From contig NZ_CP042412.1 of NCBI RefSeq assembly GCF_007954505.1, forward strand, positions 3,348,001 to 3,412,000: 64,000 bases of DNA. Direction: 5' to 3'. The stretch comes from Microbacterium sp. CBA3102 (lineage in GTDB: Bacteria > Actinomycetota > Actinomycetes > Actinomycetales > Microbacteriaceae). Of this stretch, positions 1-8,274 are shown in pieces (the stretch's first letter is position 1; the number at the start of each line of letters is the position of its first letter). The notes under the pieces are model-generated. The model was not told the origin of the DNA, did not search any database, and saw nothing but the letters and a program-made list of their open reading frames with translations. The position numbers and the translations under genes were made by a program.

Positions 1-866
1 GAGGCGTCGATGACCGCAGGCACCGTGCCGAAGCTCCGTGACACCCCGTCCGCGATCAGCACCGGCGGCGAGTCGGCGGGGACCGAGGCTCGCGGTTCGT
101 GGATCGTGGCCGTGAGGAGCTGCTTCGTGTACTCGTGCCGTGGATTCTCGAGCACCTCGGCCACCGGCCCGGACTCCACGATGACGCCGCCCCTCATCAC
201 CAGGACGCGGTCGGCGATCCGGCGGACGGCCGCGAAGTCATGACTGATGAACACGAGAGCTGTTCCGGCATCCGTGATCTCGCGCAGCAACCCGAGGATC
301 CGCGCCTGCACGGTCGCGTCGAGAGCGGTCGTCGGCTCGTCCGCCACCAGCACGGCCGGAACCGCAGCGAGCGCGGAAGCGATGAGCGCGCGCTGCCGCA
401 ACCCGCCGGAGAGTTCGTGCGGGTGCTGGCGGGCACGGCGGTCGGGATCCGGCATCCACACCTTCCGCAGGAGATCCCGCACCCGAGCCGCCCGCGCCGC
501 GCGTCCGCGGACGAGCCGATGAAGGAGCAGCGGCTCGGCGATCTCGGTCCCGATCCGTCGCAGAGGATCGAGAGAGACCAGTGCATCCTGGGAGACGAGG
601 GCGATCCCGGCGCCGCGCACCGCACGCCACGCGTGCTCCGTGAGCCCGGCGGTGTCCGTGCCGTCCACGATGAGCTCATCCAGCGCGACGTCGGCCTCCG
701 CGGGAGTCAGACCCAGCAGTGCGCGTGCCGTGAGGGACTTTCCCGCCCCGGACTCCCCCACGATCGCGATGCACTCTCCGCGGTCGACGGTGAAGGACAC
801 GTCGTCCACGACCGGCTCACCCTCGAAGGAGATGCGCAGACCCCGCACCTGCAGTGCAGCGCTCAT
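1..866 (-). CDS. Peptide ABC transporter ATP-binding protein, two-NBD (DppD-DppF fusion type), partial
   Basis: This is the ATPase of a dipeptide/oligopeptide/nickel-type ABC importer; it would power uptake at the cytoplasmic face of the membrane. The first nucleotide-binding domain is complete: Walker A GESGAGKS near residue 36, signature LSGGLRQR, and Walker B VLVADEPTTALD. The frame then continues through a linker (ATIHEPRASVPAD) into the start of a second ATPase domain (PPVLIADGVSRSFGTVPAV) before it runs off the left edge. The protein is therefore probably a fused DppD-DppF polypeptide. The ATG at 866 overlaps the stop of the upstream permease in a 4-nt ATGA, indicating translational coupling. 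It is the fourth gene of the importer operon. Substrate specificity cannot be read from the ATPase. Confidence 0.9.
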   Translation of the reverse strand, partial: MSAALQVRGLRISFEGEPVVDDVSFTVDRGECIAIVGESGAGKSLTARALLGLTPAEADVALDELIVDGTDTAGLTEHAWRAVRGAGIALVSQDALVSLDPLRRIGTEIAEPLLLHRLVRGRAARAARVRDLLRKVWMPDPDRRARQHPHELSGGLRQRALIASALAAVPAVLVADEPTTALDATVQARILGLLREITDAGTALVFISHDFAAVRRIADRVLVMRGGVIVESGPVAEVLENPRHEYTKQLLTATIHEPRASVPADSPPVLIADGVSRSFGTVPAVIDA

Positions 867-1675
867 GCCGTCCTCCCGTCTCCGCGCGCGCGGAGGATGC
901 GCCCGACGACGGTCGCCGAGACGACGGTGAGGGTGATCGCGATGCCGGGGAAGACCGAGATCCACCATGCCTGCCCGAGCACGTTGCGGCCACCCGCCAG
1001 CATCAGCCCCCACTCCGGTGTCGGCTCGGACGGCCCGAGCCCGAGGAAGCTGAGCCCCGCCGCGGCGAGGATGCTCGACCCGATGCCGATCGTCGCCAGC
1101 ACGCTCAGCGCCCCGAGCACACCGGGAGCGACGTGTCGCAGGAAGGCCGTCGCTCGCGGCACCCCGAGGATGCGCGCAGCCTCCACGTGCTCGGCGGCCC
1201 GGAGGGTCTGCGTCTGCACCCGTGCCAGTCGGATGTACACGGGAACCGCCGCCAGCGTCACCGCGATCGCGATGTTCACCGTCCCCGGGCCGAGCACCGC
1301 GACGACGACGAGCGCGACGAGGAATTCGGGAAAGGCCATCAGGATGTCGTTCACCCGCATCACGGTGGCGTCGACGCCCCGCGGCGCGACCCCCGCGAAG
1401 GCTCCGAGGAGCAGACCGACCGTGAGGGCGACGACGGTCGCGAGCAGTCCGATGCCGAGAGAGCGTCCGGCTCCGTACACGACCCGGGAGTAGACGTCGC
1501 GCCCGCTCTGGTCGGTGCCGAACAGGTGCTCCGTGCTCGGCGGGAGCAGGGCGGAGCGCACCTCCGTCTGGAGAGGGTCGTGGGTCGCGAGGGCAGCGGG
1601 CCAGAGCGCCGAGAACGCGATCACGGCGAGGACGGCGACGGCGGCCCACAGCAGCACGCGTTGCGCCCGCTTCAT
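863..1675 (-). CDS. Peptide/nickel ABC transporter permease (DppC-like)
   Basis: Second membrane subunit of the importer, 270 aa, with about six hydrophobic segments. The N-terminal segment (RVLLWAAVAVLAVIAFSALW) is followed by the DppC/OppC-type periplasmic motif containing HLFGTDQSGRDVYSRVVYGA. The EAA-type loop that contacts the ATPase (ARILGVPRATAFLRHVAP) lies near residues 170-190. I chose the ATG at 1675 because it overlaps the stop of the upstream dppB in an ATGA. An in-frame ATG four codons earlier at 1687 is possible, and much longer in-frame extensions are shadows of dppB. Its own stop overlaps the ATPase start. Family assignment is firm; substrate is not known. Confidence 0.92.
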   Translation of the reverse strand: MKRAQRVLLWAAVAVLAVIAFSALWPAALATHDPLQTEVRSALLPPSTEHLFGTDQSGRDVYSRVVYGAGRSLGIGLLATVVALTVGLLLGAFAGVAPRGVDATVMRVNDILMAFPEFLVALVVVAVLGPGTVNIAIAVTLAAVPVYIRLARVQTQTLRAAEHVEAARILGVPRATAFLRHVAPGVLGALSVLATIGIGSSILAAAGLSFLGLGPSEPTPEWGLMLAGGRNVLGQAWWISVFPGIAITLTVVSATVVGRILRARGDGRTA

Positions 1676-2631
1676 CGGGTGCCCCATCGGGTGCCTCGAG
1701 ACGGAGCCGCCACCACCCGGGGATCGATCAGCGGATGCACGAGCTCGACGACGAGGTTCACCACGACGAACGCCAGGGCGCTCAGCAGAATGATGCCCGT
1801 GATGACGGGAAGATCGCGGTCGTTGATCGCGGCGAGCGTGACCCTGCCCAGACCCGGGCGCGCGAACACGGTCTCCACGAGCACGGCACCCCCGAGGACG
1901 GATCCCGTGAGGTACGCGGTCAGGGTGACGCCGGAAGCCGCGCCGTGTCTGAGCCCGTGCCGCAGCGTGAACCACGAAGGGCTCGCACCACGGGCCCGGA
2001 CGGTCTCGGCGAACGGCATGCGCTCCGCCTGCACCAGTCCGTCGCGCAACACCTGGCTCAGCAGCGCGGCCACGGGAAGCGCCAGAGTGATCGCCGGCAG
2101 CACGAGGGTGGCGGGGTTACGGGCACCCGACACCGGGAACCAGCCCAGCCCGAAGGCGAAGACACTGAGCAGGACGAGCCCGATCCAGAACACCGGCGAG
2201 GAGAGGATGACCAGCTCGATACCGGCGGCGACCGTGCGTCCGACCTGCCCGCGGACGAACACCGCCACGGCGAGCGCGAGGACGACGGCGATCAGCAGCG
2301 CCAGCACGGACAGCTGCACCGTCGCACCGAGTTGACGCCCGATCACCTCCGTCACGGGCATCCGCAGCTGGTACGACTCCCCCAGGTCGCCCCGCGCGAG
2401 CTGACCGATGAAGCCGAGGTACTGCTCGAACGGTGGTCGATCGAGCCCGAGATCGGCCCTGATGCCGTCCTTGACCGCTTCACTCACCTGCGCCTGGGGT
2501 CCCAGCATCACCGACACCGGGTCTCCGGGGACCACCCGGAACGCGAGGAAGGCGACGGTCGCCGCACCCCACAGGACGAGCACGACGGAGGCGGCGAGGC
2601 CGGCGATGCGGACGAGAGCAGTCTTCACCAC
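1672..2631 (-). CDS. Peptide/nickel ABC transporter permease (DppB-like)
   Basis: First membrane subunit of the importer, 319 aa. It opens with the typical DppB transmembrane helix ending in the motif FRVVPGDPVSVMLGP and carries the conserved DppB segment FEQYLGFIGQLARGDLGESY. The EAA loop RARGASPSWFTLRHGLRHG follows near residue 215. The start is GTG at 2631, or GTG at 2628 immediately after it; a GGAGGG Shine-Dalgarno lies 5-8 nt upstream. It sits 25 nt downstream of the solute-binding protein gene and overlaps the next permease by 4 nt. Confidence 0.92.
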   Translation of the reverse strand: MVKTALVRIAGLAASVVLVLWGAATVAFLAFRVVPGDPVSVMLGPQAQVSEAVKDGIRADLGLDRPPFEQYLGFIGQLARGDLGESYQLRMPVTEVIGRQLGATVQLSVLALLIAVVLALAVAVFVRGQVGRTVAAGIELVILSSPVFWIGLVLLSVFAFGLGWFPVSGARNPATLVLPAITLALPVAALLSQVLRDGLVQAERMPFAETVRARGASPSWFTLRHGLRHGAASGVTLTAYLTGSVLGGAVLVETVFARPGLGRVTLAAINDRDLPVITGIILLSALAFVVVNLVVELVHPLIDPRVVAAPSRGTRWGTR

Positions 2632-2656
2632 TCGTGCCCTCCGCTCAGCCGGTGGT

Positions 2657-4267
2657 TCAGCCGACCGTCACATCGTAGAACAGCGGCCGACCGTAGAGGT
2701 CGTACTGCAGGCCCTCGACGCGGTCGCCGACAGCCGTGATCGCCGAGGGGCTGTAGAGCGGCACGATGGCCGTGTACTCGGCGTTCCACTGCTGCAGCTG
2801 CGTGTACAGCTCATTGCGCTGATCCTGGTCGCTGGTCGCGACGGCCTGCTCCAGCAGTGCGTCGATCTGCGGGTCGCTCACCTGCGACGCGTTCTGGAAT
2901 CCGTCGGTGTGCAGGTGGCTGCGCAGGAGATCAGGGTCGACGCCCGAGAAACCCCAGTCGGTGAGGTCGAAGGTCTTCGGCTCGTACTGCTCGTTGTACG
3001 CCCCGGGCTCGAGCACCTCGCGCTCGACCTCGAAGCCGATCCCCTTGAGATCGGACTGGATCGCGTTCGCGAGAGCGGCACGGTCATCCGGCACCGGGGT
3101 CCAGGCGATCCATCGCACCGAGAGCCGCTCGCCGTCCTTCATCCGGATGCCGTCGGTGTCGCGTGCGGTCCACCCGGCCTCGTCGAGGAGCGTGTTCGCG
3201 GCGTCCTGGTCGAACGGCCAGCTGCCCTCGAGCGACGCGTCGTAGCCCGGGGTCGTCGAACCGAGGATGCTCCATGCACGCGGGAACTGGCCGAAGTAGA
3301 TCTCTTCCACGGCGGCGTCGATGTCGATGCCGCGAGCGAACGCCTGACGCACCTTCTCGTCGGCGAACACCCCGTACTTCTCGTTCAGGTAGAGCGAGTA
3401 CGGCAGACCGGGATACTCGATCGAGTCGACCGTGATGCCGTCGCCGAGGTCTTTCGCGAGGTTCGGCGGGATGTTGCTGGCGAGGTCGGCCTCACCGCTC
3501 GTCACCACGCCGGTGCGGACGGCGGCCTCCGGCTGGATCTCCACGCGGAGCGTCTCGAACTTCGGGGCCTTCGTATCGTGCGGCCCCCACGCGTAGTCGT
3601 CGTTGCGGGTGTAGACGATCTCCTGATCCGGGGTGTACTCGGTGAGTTCGAACGGACCGGTGCCGACGGTGATGTCGGGCCCGCCCGCCTTCAGCTTGTC
3701 CGCCGAGGTCTCGAGGACGGCCGGCGAGTAGAAGCCCAGCTGCGGCGTGCTCGCGGCCTGCAGGAAGGGTGCGTACGGCTGCGTGAAGGTCACCGTCACC
3801 GTGTGCTCGTCGACGACTTCGGTGCCTTCGTAGAAGTCGGCGCCGAGCATGCTGGCCGCCTGCGCGGACGCGGTCTCGGGGTCGACGATGCGGTCGAAGT
3901 TCGCCTTGACCGCGGCGGCGTCGAACTTCTCACCGTCGGTGAAGGTCACGTCGTCGCGGAGAGTGAACGTGTACTCGGTGCTGTCGTCCGAGACGGTCCA
4001 GTCCTTCGCGAGCCAGGGTGAGAAGGATCCGTCGTCCTCCTGGAACACGAGCGAGTCGAGCACCGCCCGCTGCACCATGCCGGAGACGTCGAGCTGACTC
4101 ACCTGCGGATCCATGTGCCCGGCCGAGAGGTTCGCCCCCTCGATGGACCAGACGAGCTCTCCGCCGTCCCCGTCGGAACCGGGGGTGGCGCAGGCGCTCA
4201 GCACCAGAGCGGTGGTGGCGGCGAGCGCGGCGAAGGGCAGCAGGCGGCGCGCGGGGTGTGCGGGCAT
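2657..4267 (-). CDS. Peptide ABC transporter substrate-binding lipoprotein (DppA/SBP_bac_5)
   Basis: Extracytoplasmic solute-binding protein of 536 aa, the usual size for family 5 (peptide, nickel and opine binders). A lipoprotein signal peptide is clear: a basic start, a hydrophobic core LLPFAALAATTALVL, then lipobox LSAC with the lipid-bearing Cys at residue 26. The family hallmark TFTLRDDVTFTDGEKFDAAA lies near residues 100-120. It is the first gene of the operon that continues with the two permeases and the fused ATPase. Transcription must start in the 170-bp gap shared with the divergent valS. The ligand cannot be deduced from sequence alone. Confidence 0.93.
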   Translation of the reverse strand: MPAHPARRLLPFAALAATTALVLSACATPGSDGDGGELVWSIEGANLSAGHMDPQVSQLDVSGMVQRAVLDSLVFQEDDGSFSPWLAKDWTVSDDSTEYTFTLRDDVTFTDGEKFDAAAVKANFDRIVDPETASAQAASMLGADFYEGTEVVDEHTVTVTFTQPYAPFLQAASTPQLGFYSPAVLETSADKLKAGGPDITVGTGPFELTEYTPDQEIVYTRNDDYAWGPHDTKAPKFETLRVEIQPEAAVRTGVVTSGEADLASNIPPNLAKDLGDGITVDSIEYPGLPYSLYLNEKYGVFADEKVRQAFARGIDIDAAVEEIYFGQFPRAWSILGSTTPGYDASLEGSWPFDQDAANTLLDEAGWTARDTDGIRMKDGERLSVRWIAWTPVPDDRAALANAIQSDLKGIGFEVEREVLEPGAYNEQYEPKTFDLTDWGFSGVDPDLLRSHLHTDGFQNASQVSDPQIDALLEQAVATSDQDQRNELYTQLQQWNAEYTAIVPLYSPSAITAVGDRVEGLQYDLYGRPLFYDVTVG

Positions 4268-4437
4268 GACGATTCCTCAGAAAGAGCGGGTCGGGGTGAT
4301 CCCATCCTACGGCGAATTGTTGGACTGGGTCGATATGCCAGGTCGGCCGCTCTCCGGGACGCTCGGTAGACTGATCGGCACACCCACACTCAGGCACGCT
4401 CACACAGTGCCGCATACATCGTTCGAGGAGACCTTCC

Positions 4438-7053
4438 ATGCCTGCATCCGAATCGACGCAGAACCAGATTCCCGACAAGCCCGTTCTCGAAGGCCTCGAA
4501 GCGAAGTGGGACTCCGCGTGGGCGGAGCAGGGGACGTACCTGTTCGACCGCCTGCGTGCGGCACAGGCCGGCCGTGAGGGCGTGTACTCGATCGACACCC
4601 CGCCGCCGACGGCCTCCGGCAGCCTGCACATCGGCCACGTGTTCTCGTACACCCACACCGACGTGAAGGCGCGATACGAGCGCATGCGCGGCAAGACCGT
4701 GTTCTACCCGATGGGCTGGGACGACAACGGCCTGCCCACCGAGCGCCGTGTGCAGAACTACTACGGCGTGCGCTGCGACCCGTCCCTCCCCTACACCCCG
4801 GACTTCGTCCCGCCGTTCGAGGGCGGCGACAACAAGTCGAGCCGTGCCGCCGACCAGCAGCCGATCAGCCGTCGCAACTTCATCGAGCTCTGCGAGCGCC
4901 TCACGATCGAGGATGAGAAGCAGTTCGAGGCGCTGTTCCGCCAGCTCGGTCTGAGCGTGGACTGGACGCAGACCTACCGCACGATCTCGGACGACACGAT
5001 CCGTCAGAGCCAGCTCGCGTTCCTCCGCAACATCGAGCGCGGCGAGGCCTATCAGGCCCTGGCCCCGACCCTGTGGGACATCGACTTCCGCTCCGCGATC
5101 GCGCAGGCCGAGCTCGAGGACCGCGACCAGCAGGCGGCCTATCACACGATCGAGTTCCCTTTCGCCGACGGCTCGGGATCGATCGCCATCGACACCACCC
5201 GCCCGGAGCTGCTTCCCGCCTGCATCGCTCTCGTGACGCATCCGGAAGGGCCACACAAGCACCTCATCGGCACCAAGGTGAGGACGCCGTTCTTCGGTGC
5301 GGAGATCGAGATCCACGGTCATCACCTCGCCCAGCCCGACAAGGGCACCGGCGCGGCGATGGTCTGCACCTTCGGTGACGTCACCGACATCGTGTGGTGG
5401 CGCGAGCTGCGGACCACCGAGGACCAGCCGCTGCCGAACATGACCACGATCGGCCTCGATGGCCGCTTCCTGCCCGAAGCACCCTCCTCTGTCGCGAACA
5501 GCGACGCGATCGCCTGGTACGCCGAGGAGCTCGCGGGCAAGACCGTCTTCAGCGCGCGCAAGGCGATCGTCGAGAAGCTGCAGGCGACCGGCGACATGAC
5601 CGCGGTCGGCAAGCCCTTCAACCACGCCGTGAAGTTCTTCGAGAAGGGCGACCGTCCGCTCGAGATCGTCTCCACGCGCCAGTGGTACATCCGCAACGGC
5701 GCCCGTGACGGCGAGCTGCGCGACAAGCTCCTCGCACACGGTCAGGAGCTGGCCTGGCACCCGGAGTTCATGCGGGTGCGCTACGAGAACTGGGTCGGTG
5801 GCCTGACCGGCGACTGGCTGGTGTCCCGTCAGCGCTTCTTCGGCGTGCCGATCCCCCTCTGGTACGCCCTCGACGAGAACGGGGAGCGCGACTACGACCG
5901 CGTGCTCACCCCGGATGCGGCGACGCTCCCGATCGACCCGACGACCGATGTGCCGGCGGGGTACACCGAGGACCAGCGCGGTGTGCCGGGCGGGTTCGAG
6001 GCCGAAGCGGACATCCTCGACACCTGGGCGACCTCGTCGCTCACGCCGCAGCTGGCCGGGGGCTGGCAGCGCGACGAGGAGCTCTGGCAGCTCACTGCGC
6101 CGTTCGATCTCCGCCCGCAGGGACAGGACATCATCCGCACCTGGCTCTTCTCCACGATGCTGCGTTCCACGCTCGAGGATGACCGGACGCCGTGGCGCAA
6201 CGCCGCGATCTCCGGCTTCATCGTCGACCCCGACCGCAAGAAGATGTCGAAGTCGAAGGGGAACGTCGTCACACCCGCCGACGTGCTCGACGCCCACGGC
6301 TCGGACGCGGTGCGCTACTGGGCCGCATCGAGCCGCCTCGGCATGGACGCCGCCTTCGACCCGCAGAACCCCACGCAGGTGAAGATCGGCCGCCGTCTGG
6401 CGATCAAGGTGCTCAACGCCGCGAAGTTCGTGCTGTCGTTCCCCGTGCCGGAAGGCGCGCAGGTGACCCACGCGCTGGATGCGTCGATGCTGACCGCGCT
6501 CGACGACGTGGTCATCGAAGCCACGAAGGCCTTCGACCGGTATGACGCCGCGCGGGCCCTGGAGCTCACGGAGGCGTTCTTCTGGACGTTCTGCGACGAC
6601 TACCTCGAGCTGGTCAAGGAGCGTGCCTACGACCAGACCGACGTGGGGCAGGCCTCCGCGGCACTCTCGCTGCGCCTTGCGCTGTCGACGCTGCTCCGTC
6701 TGCTCGCCCCGGTGCTCTCGTTCGCGACCGAAGAGTCCTGGTCGTGGTTCGAGGAGGGCTCGGTGCACACGGCCGCGTGGCCGACGCCCCTCGGCATCGA
6801 CGGCGATCCGGCGGTCCTCGCCGCCGCGAGCGAGGCGCTGATCGGCATCCGTCGTGCGAAGACCGAAGCCAAGGCGTCGCAGAAGACCCCCGTTTCCCGC
6901 GCCGCGATCTCCGCGCCTTCCGTGAAGCTCGACGCACTCCGTGCAGCGGCGGATGACCTGCGTGCGGTCGGCCGCATCGCCGAGCTCGAGTTCAGCGAAT
7001 CGGAGGAGTTCGCGGTGACGGCGATCGAGCTCGCCCCGGTCGAGGCGTCCTGA
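4438..7053 (+). CDS. valS: Valine-tRNA ligase, archaeal/Rickettsia-type
   Basis: Class I aminoacyl-tRNA synthetase charging tRNA-Val, 871 aa, cytoplasmic. The ATP-binding motifs are HIGH at residues 64-67 (SGSLHIGHVFS) and KMSKS at 602-606 (KKMSKSKGNV). The editing domain spans roughly residues 200-380 and the anticodon-binding domain follows the KMSKS motif. The segment after HIGH reads PMGWDDNGLPTERRVQ. The common bacterial ValRS has GTDHAGIATQ in the equivalent place, so this enzyme belongs to the form known from archaea and Rickettsia. The ATG is preceded by GGAGA about 8 nt upstream. The stop codon overlaps the next small gene (TGATG). No T-box leader is visible in the 170-bp upstream gap. 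Confidence 0.97.
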   Translation: MPASESTQNQIPDKPVLEGLEAKWDSAWAEQGTYLFDRLRAAQAGREGVYSIDTPPPTASGSLHIGHVFSYTHTDVKARYERMRGKTVFYPMGWDDNGLPTERRVQNYYGVRCDPSLPYTPDFVPPFEGGDNKSSRAADQQPISRRNFIELCERLTIEDEKQFEALFRQLGLSVDWTQTYRTISDDTIRQSQLAFLRNIERGEAYQALAPTLWDIDFRSAIAQAELEDRDQQAAYHTIEFPFADGSGSIAIDTTRPELLPACIALVTHPEGPHKHLIGTKVRTPFFGAEIEIHGHHLAQPDKGTGAAMVCTFGDVTDIVWWRELRTTEDQPLPNMTTIGLDGRFLPEAPSSVANSDAIAWYAEELAGKTVFSARKAIVEKLQATGDMTAVGKPFNHAVKFFEKGDRPLEIVSTRQWYIRNGARDGELRDKLLAHGQELAWHPEFMRVRYENWVGGLTGDWLVSRQRFFGVPIPLWYALDENGERDYDRVLTPDAATLPIDPTTDVPAGYTEDQRGVPGGFEAEADILDTWATSSLTPQLAGGWQRDEELWQLTAPFDLRPQGQDIIRTWLFSTMLRSTLEDDRTPWRNAAISGFIVDPDRKKMSKSKGNVVTPADVLDAHGSDAVRYWAASSRLGMDAAFDPQNPTQVKIGRRLAIKVLNAAKFVLSFPVPEGAQVTHALDASMLTALDDVVIEATKAFDRYDAARALELTEAFFWTFCDDYLELVKERAYDQTDVGQASAALSLRLALSTLLRLLAPVLSFATEESWSWFEEGSVHTAAWPTPLGIDGDPAVLAAASEALIGIRRAKTEAKASQKTPVSRAAISAPSVKLDALRAAADDLRAVGRIAELEFSESEEFAVTAIELAPVEAS

Positions 7054-7268
7054 TGCAGCTCGGTACGCGCTGGGCCGCAGGGTCGGAGGCTCCGGCCTCG
7101 GTGCCCGCCTCCTTACGTGCCGCCATCGCCGAGGTGGAGTCGAAAGGCTTCACGGGCCACTGGACGCTCACGTGGCTCGAGGGCCGCGCGATCGCAGAGC
7201 TCGATGCCGGCTGGGAGGTCTTCCAGGACCGCTCCGGCGAGATCATCGCGCGCCCCTTCGAGGACTGA
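7053..7268 (+). CDS. Small conserved-looking hypothetical protein coupled to valS
   Basis: A 71-aa soluble, mildly acidic protein that I do not recognise. It starts at an ATG overlapping the valS stop by one base (TGATG), which implies translational coupling. Its composition is that of a genuine folded protein, with aromatic pairs HWTLTWLEG and GWEVFQDRSGEIIARPFE suggesting a small beta-rich domain. No signal peptide, membrane helix or metal motif is visible. A strong hairpin follows 20 nt after its stop. Its function is unknown. Confidence 0.7.
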   Translation: MQLGTRWAAGSEAPASVPASLRAAIAEVESKGFTGHWTLTWLEGRAIAELDAGWEVFQDRSGEIIARPFED

Positions 7269-7287
7269 CGCGAGACCCCCGTGCAGC

Positions 7288-7331
7288 GCCGAGACCCCCT
7301 GCTGGCCGCGTAGGCAGCAGGGGGTCTCGGC
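7288..7331. terminator. Bidirectional hairpin terminator between valS unit and HTH operon
   Basis: A 17-bp perfect stem (7288-7304 pairs with 7315-7331) encloses a 10-nt loop. It lies between the plus-strand valS unit and the convergent minus-strand HTH operon. There is no long U tract. The left arm repeats a nearby GAGACCCCC word at 7272-7280. Confidence 0.75.
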
Positions 7332-7365
7332 ATTCACCAGGGGCGTCGGCGCGTGTCCGGAACAG

Positions 7366-7584
7366 TCAGCGGCGGGGAGCCCCCAGCTGCGCGAGCAGGT
7401 GGTCCACCGCGCGGGGATCGTGTCGGCGCGCCTGCTGTTCGCGAAGGAGGTCGAGCGCGAGCACGCGCTTCTGTGCACGTCGGGCGATCCGGTGCTCGAC
7501 GTAGACCGTGAGGCGGTCGGCCAGCTTCAGCAGCCCCCGCTCGGTCTGCGTCGGCGCCGTCAGGTGAAGTGTCGCACTGGTCAT
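7366..7584 (-). CDS. Small protein coupled to HTH regulator
   Basis: A 72-aa, Arg-rich, probably helical protein of unknown function. It begins MTSATLHLTAPTQTERGLLK and contains an amphipathic, basic stretch from about residue 25 to 60. Its start overlaps the stop of the upstream HTH regulator by 4 nt (ATGA), so the two are made together and may interact. Size and position suggest an accessory partner of the regulator, but no domain is recognisable. Confidence 0.65.
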   Translation of the reverse strand: MTSATLHLTAPTQTERGLLKLADRLTVYVEHRIARRAQKRVLALDLLREQQARRHDPRAVDHLLAQLGAPRR

Positions 7585-8204
7585 GATTCCTCCACAGCAT
7601 CGTCGGTCGAACCCTGCACCGCGGTCGACGGCGTCGGCAGGTCGAAGAGTTCCGCGCGGAGCGATACCCGCCGCACGTCGGGTCCGGTCTGACCTCGGTA
7701 GCGCTCGATGGCACTCTCGACGATCGCCTCGAGCTCCTGCCGAAGGGACATCGCCTGGTCGGGAGTCATGTCGAGGTGGGTCGTGATCGTGATTCCCACC
7801 TCGCTCCAGGCCTCGGGCACCTCCGACTGCGGGCGGTTCAGGTACGACATCAACGTCTCGTGACGCAGGCGGAAGAACTCCGAGGTCACGATCTGTGCCG
7901 CCGCGCGGTTGGCCGGCGACGTCATGTCATCGGGCCCGGGCACGTCGATGCGCCCCTTGGGCCGCTCCCACCAGCGCTCCCGTGCGGTGCCCCGCCCCTC
8001 GACCTCGCGGATCAGGTCATGGGCGGCGAGAGCGCGGAGGTGATAACTCGTGGATCCGGAGGTCTCTCCGACGAGGGCCGCGAGTGAGCTGGCGGTCTGC
8101 GGGCCGCGTGAGGCGAGCAGGTCGAAGATCTTCACTCGGAGCGGATGCGCCAGAGCCTTCAGCGCACCGGCGTCGAGGGTGCGTACCTGCGTCTCGTTCG
8201 TCAT
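7581..8204 (-). CDS. ArsR-like winged-helix transcriptional regulator
   Basis: A 207-aa DNA-binding regulator. Its N-terminal winged helix (residues about 10-80) has the ArsR/HTH_20 pattern ALKALAHPLRVKIFDLLASR, then GSTSYHLRALAAHDLIREVE as recognition helix and wing. The C-terminal half is helical and likely mediates dimerisation or ligand sensing; it has no cysteine metal site. I chose the ATG at 8204 because it precedes the HTH at the usual distance; earlier in-frame codons fall inside the operator-like repeats and the kbl end. Four copies of a TTGCAAAGA-type box lie just upstream, so autoregulation is likely. It is followed by a coupled 72-aa protein. Confidence 0.85.
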   Translation of the reverse strand: MTNETQVRTLDAGALKALAHPLRVKIFDLLASRGPQTASSLAALVGETSGSTSYHLRALAAHDLIREVEGRGTARERWWERPKGRIDVPGPDDMTSPANRAAAQIVTSEFFRLRHETLMSYLNRPQSEVPEAWSEVGITITTHLDMTPDQAMSLRQELEAIVESAIERYRGQTGPDVRRVSLRAELFDLPTPSTAVQGSTDDAVEES

Positions 8205-8205
8205 G

Positions 8206-8255
8206 CATGCAAAGATACTCTTGCAAAGATTTCTTTGCAAGTATCTCTTTGCAAG
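8206..8255. promoter_or_regulatory. Four-box inverted-repeat operator upstream of the HTH regulator
   Basis: A perfect 22-bp palindrome occupies 8220-8241 (CTTGCAAAGA, two-base centre, TCTTTGCAAG). A flanking box on each side repeats the motif: 8206-8214 in one orientation and 8246-8255 in the other. The A/T-rich boxes stand out from the surrounding high-GC sequence and sit directly before the regulator start at 8204. This arrangement fits an autoregulatory operator for a winged-helix dimer binding cooperatively. Confidence 0.7.
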
Positions 8256-8274
8256 GCTTCCTTGGCACTCCCGT

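Noticed and set aside
4268..4437. T-box leader upstream of valS
   Set aside because: No T-box core sequence or antiterminator helix is visible in the 170-bp gap.
4390..6768. Long open frame of 792 codons on the minus strand opposite valS
   Set aside because: It is antisense to a firmly identified synthetase and its translation is Arg/Leu/Val-rich with no domain. Long antisense frames are expected in high-GC DNA.
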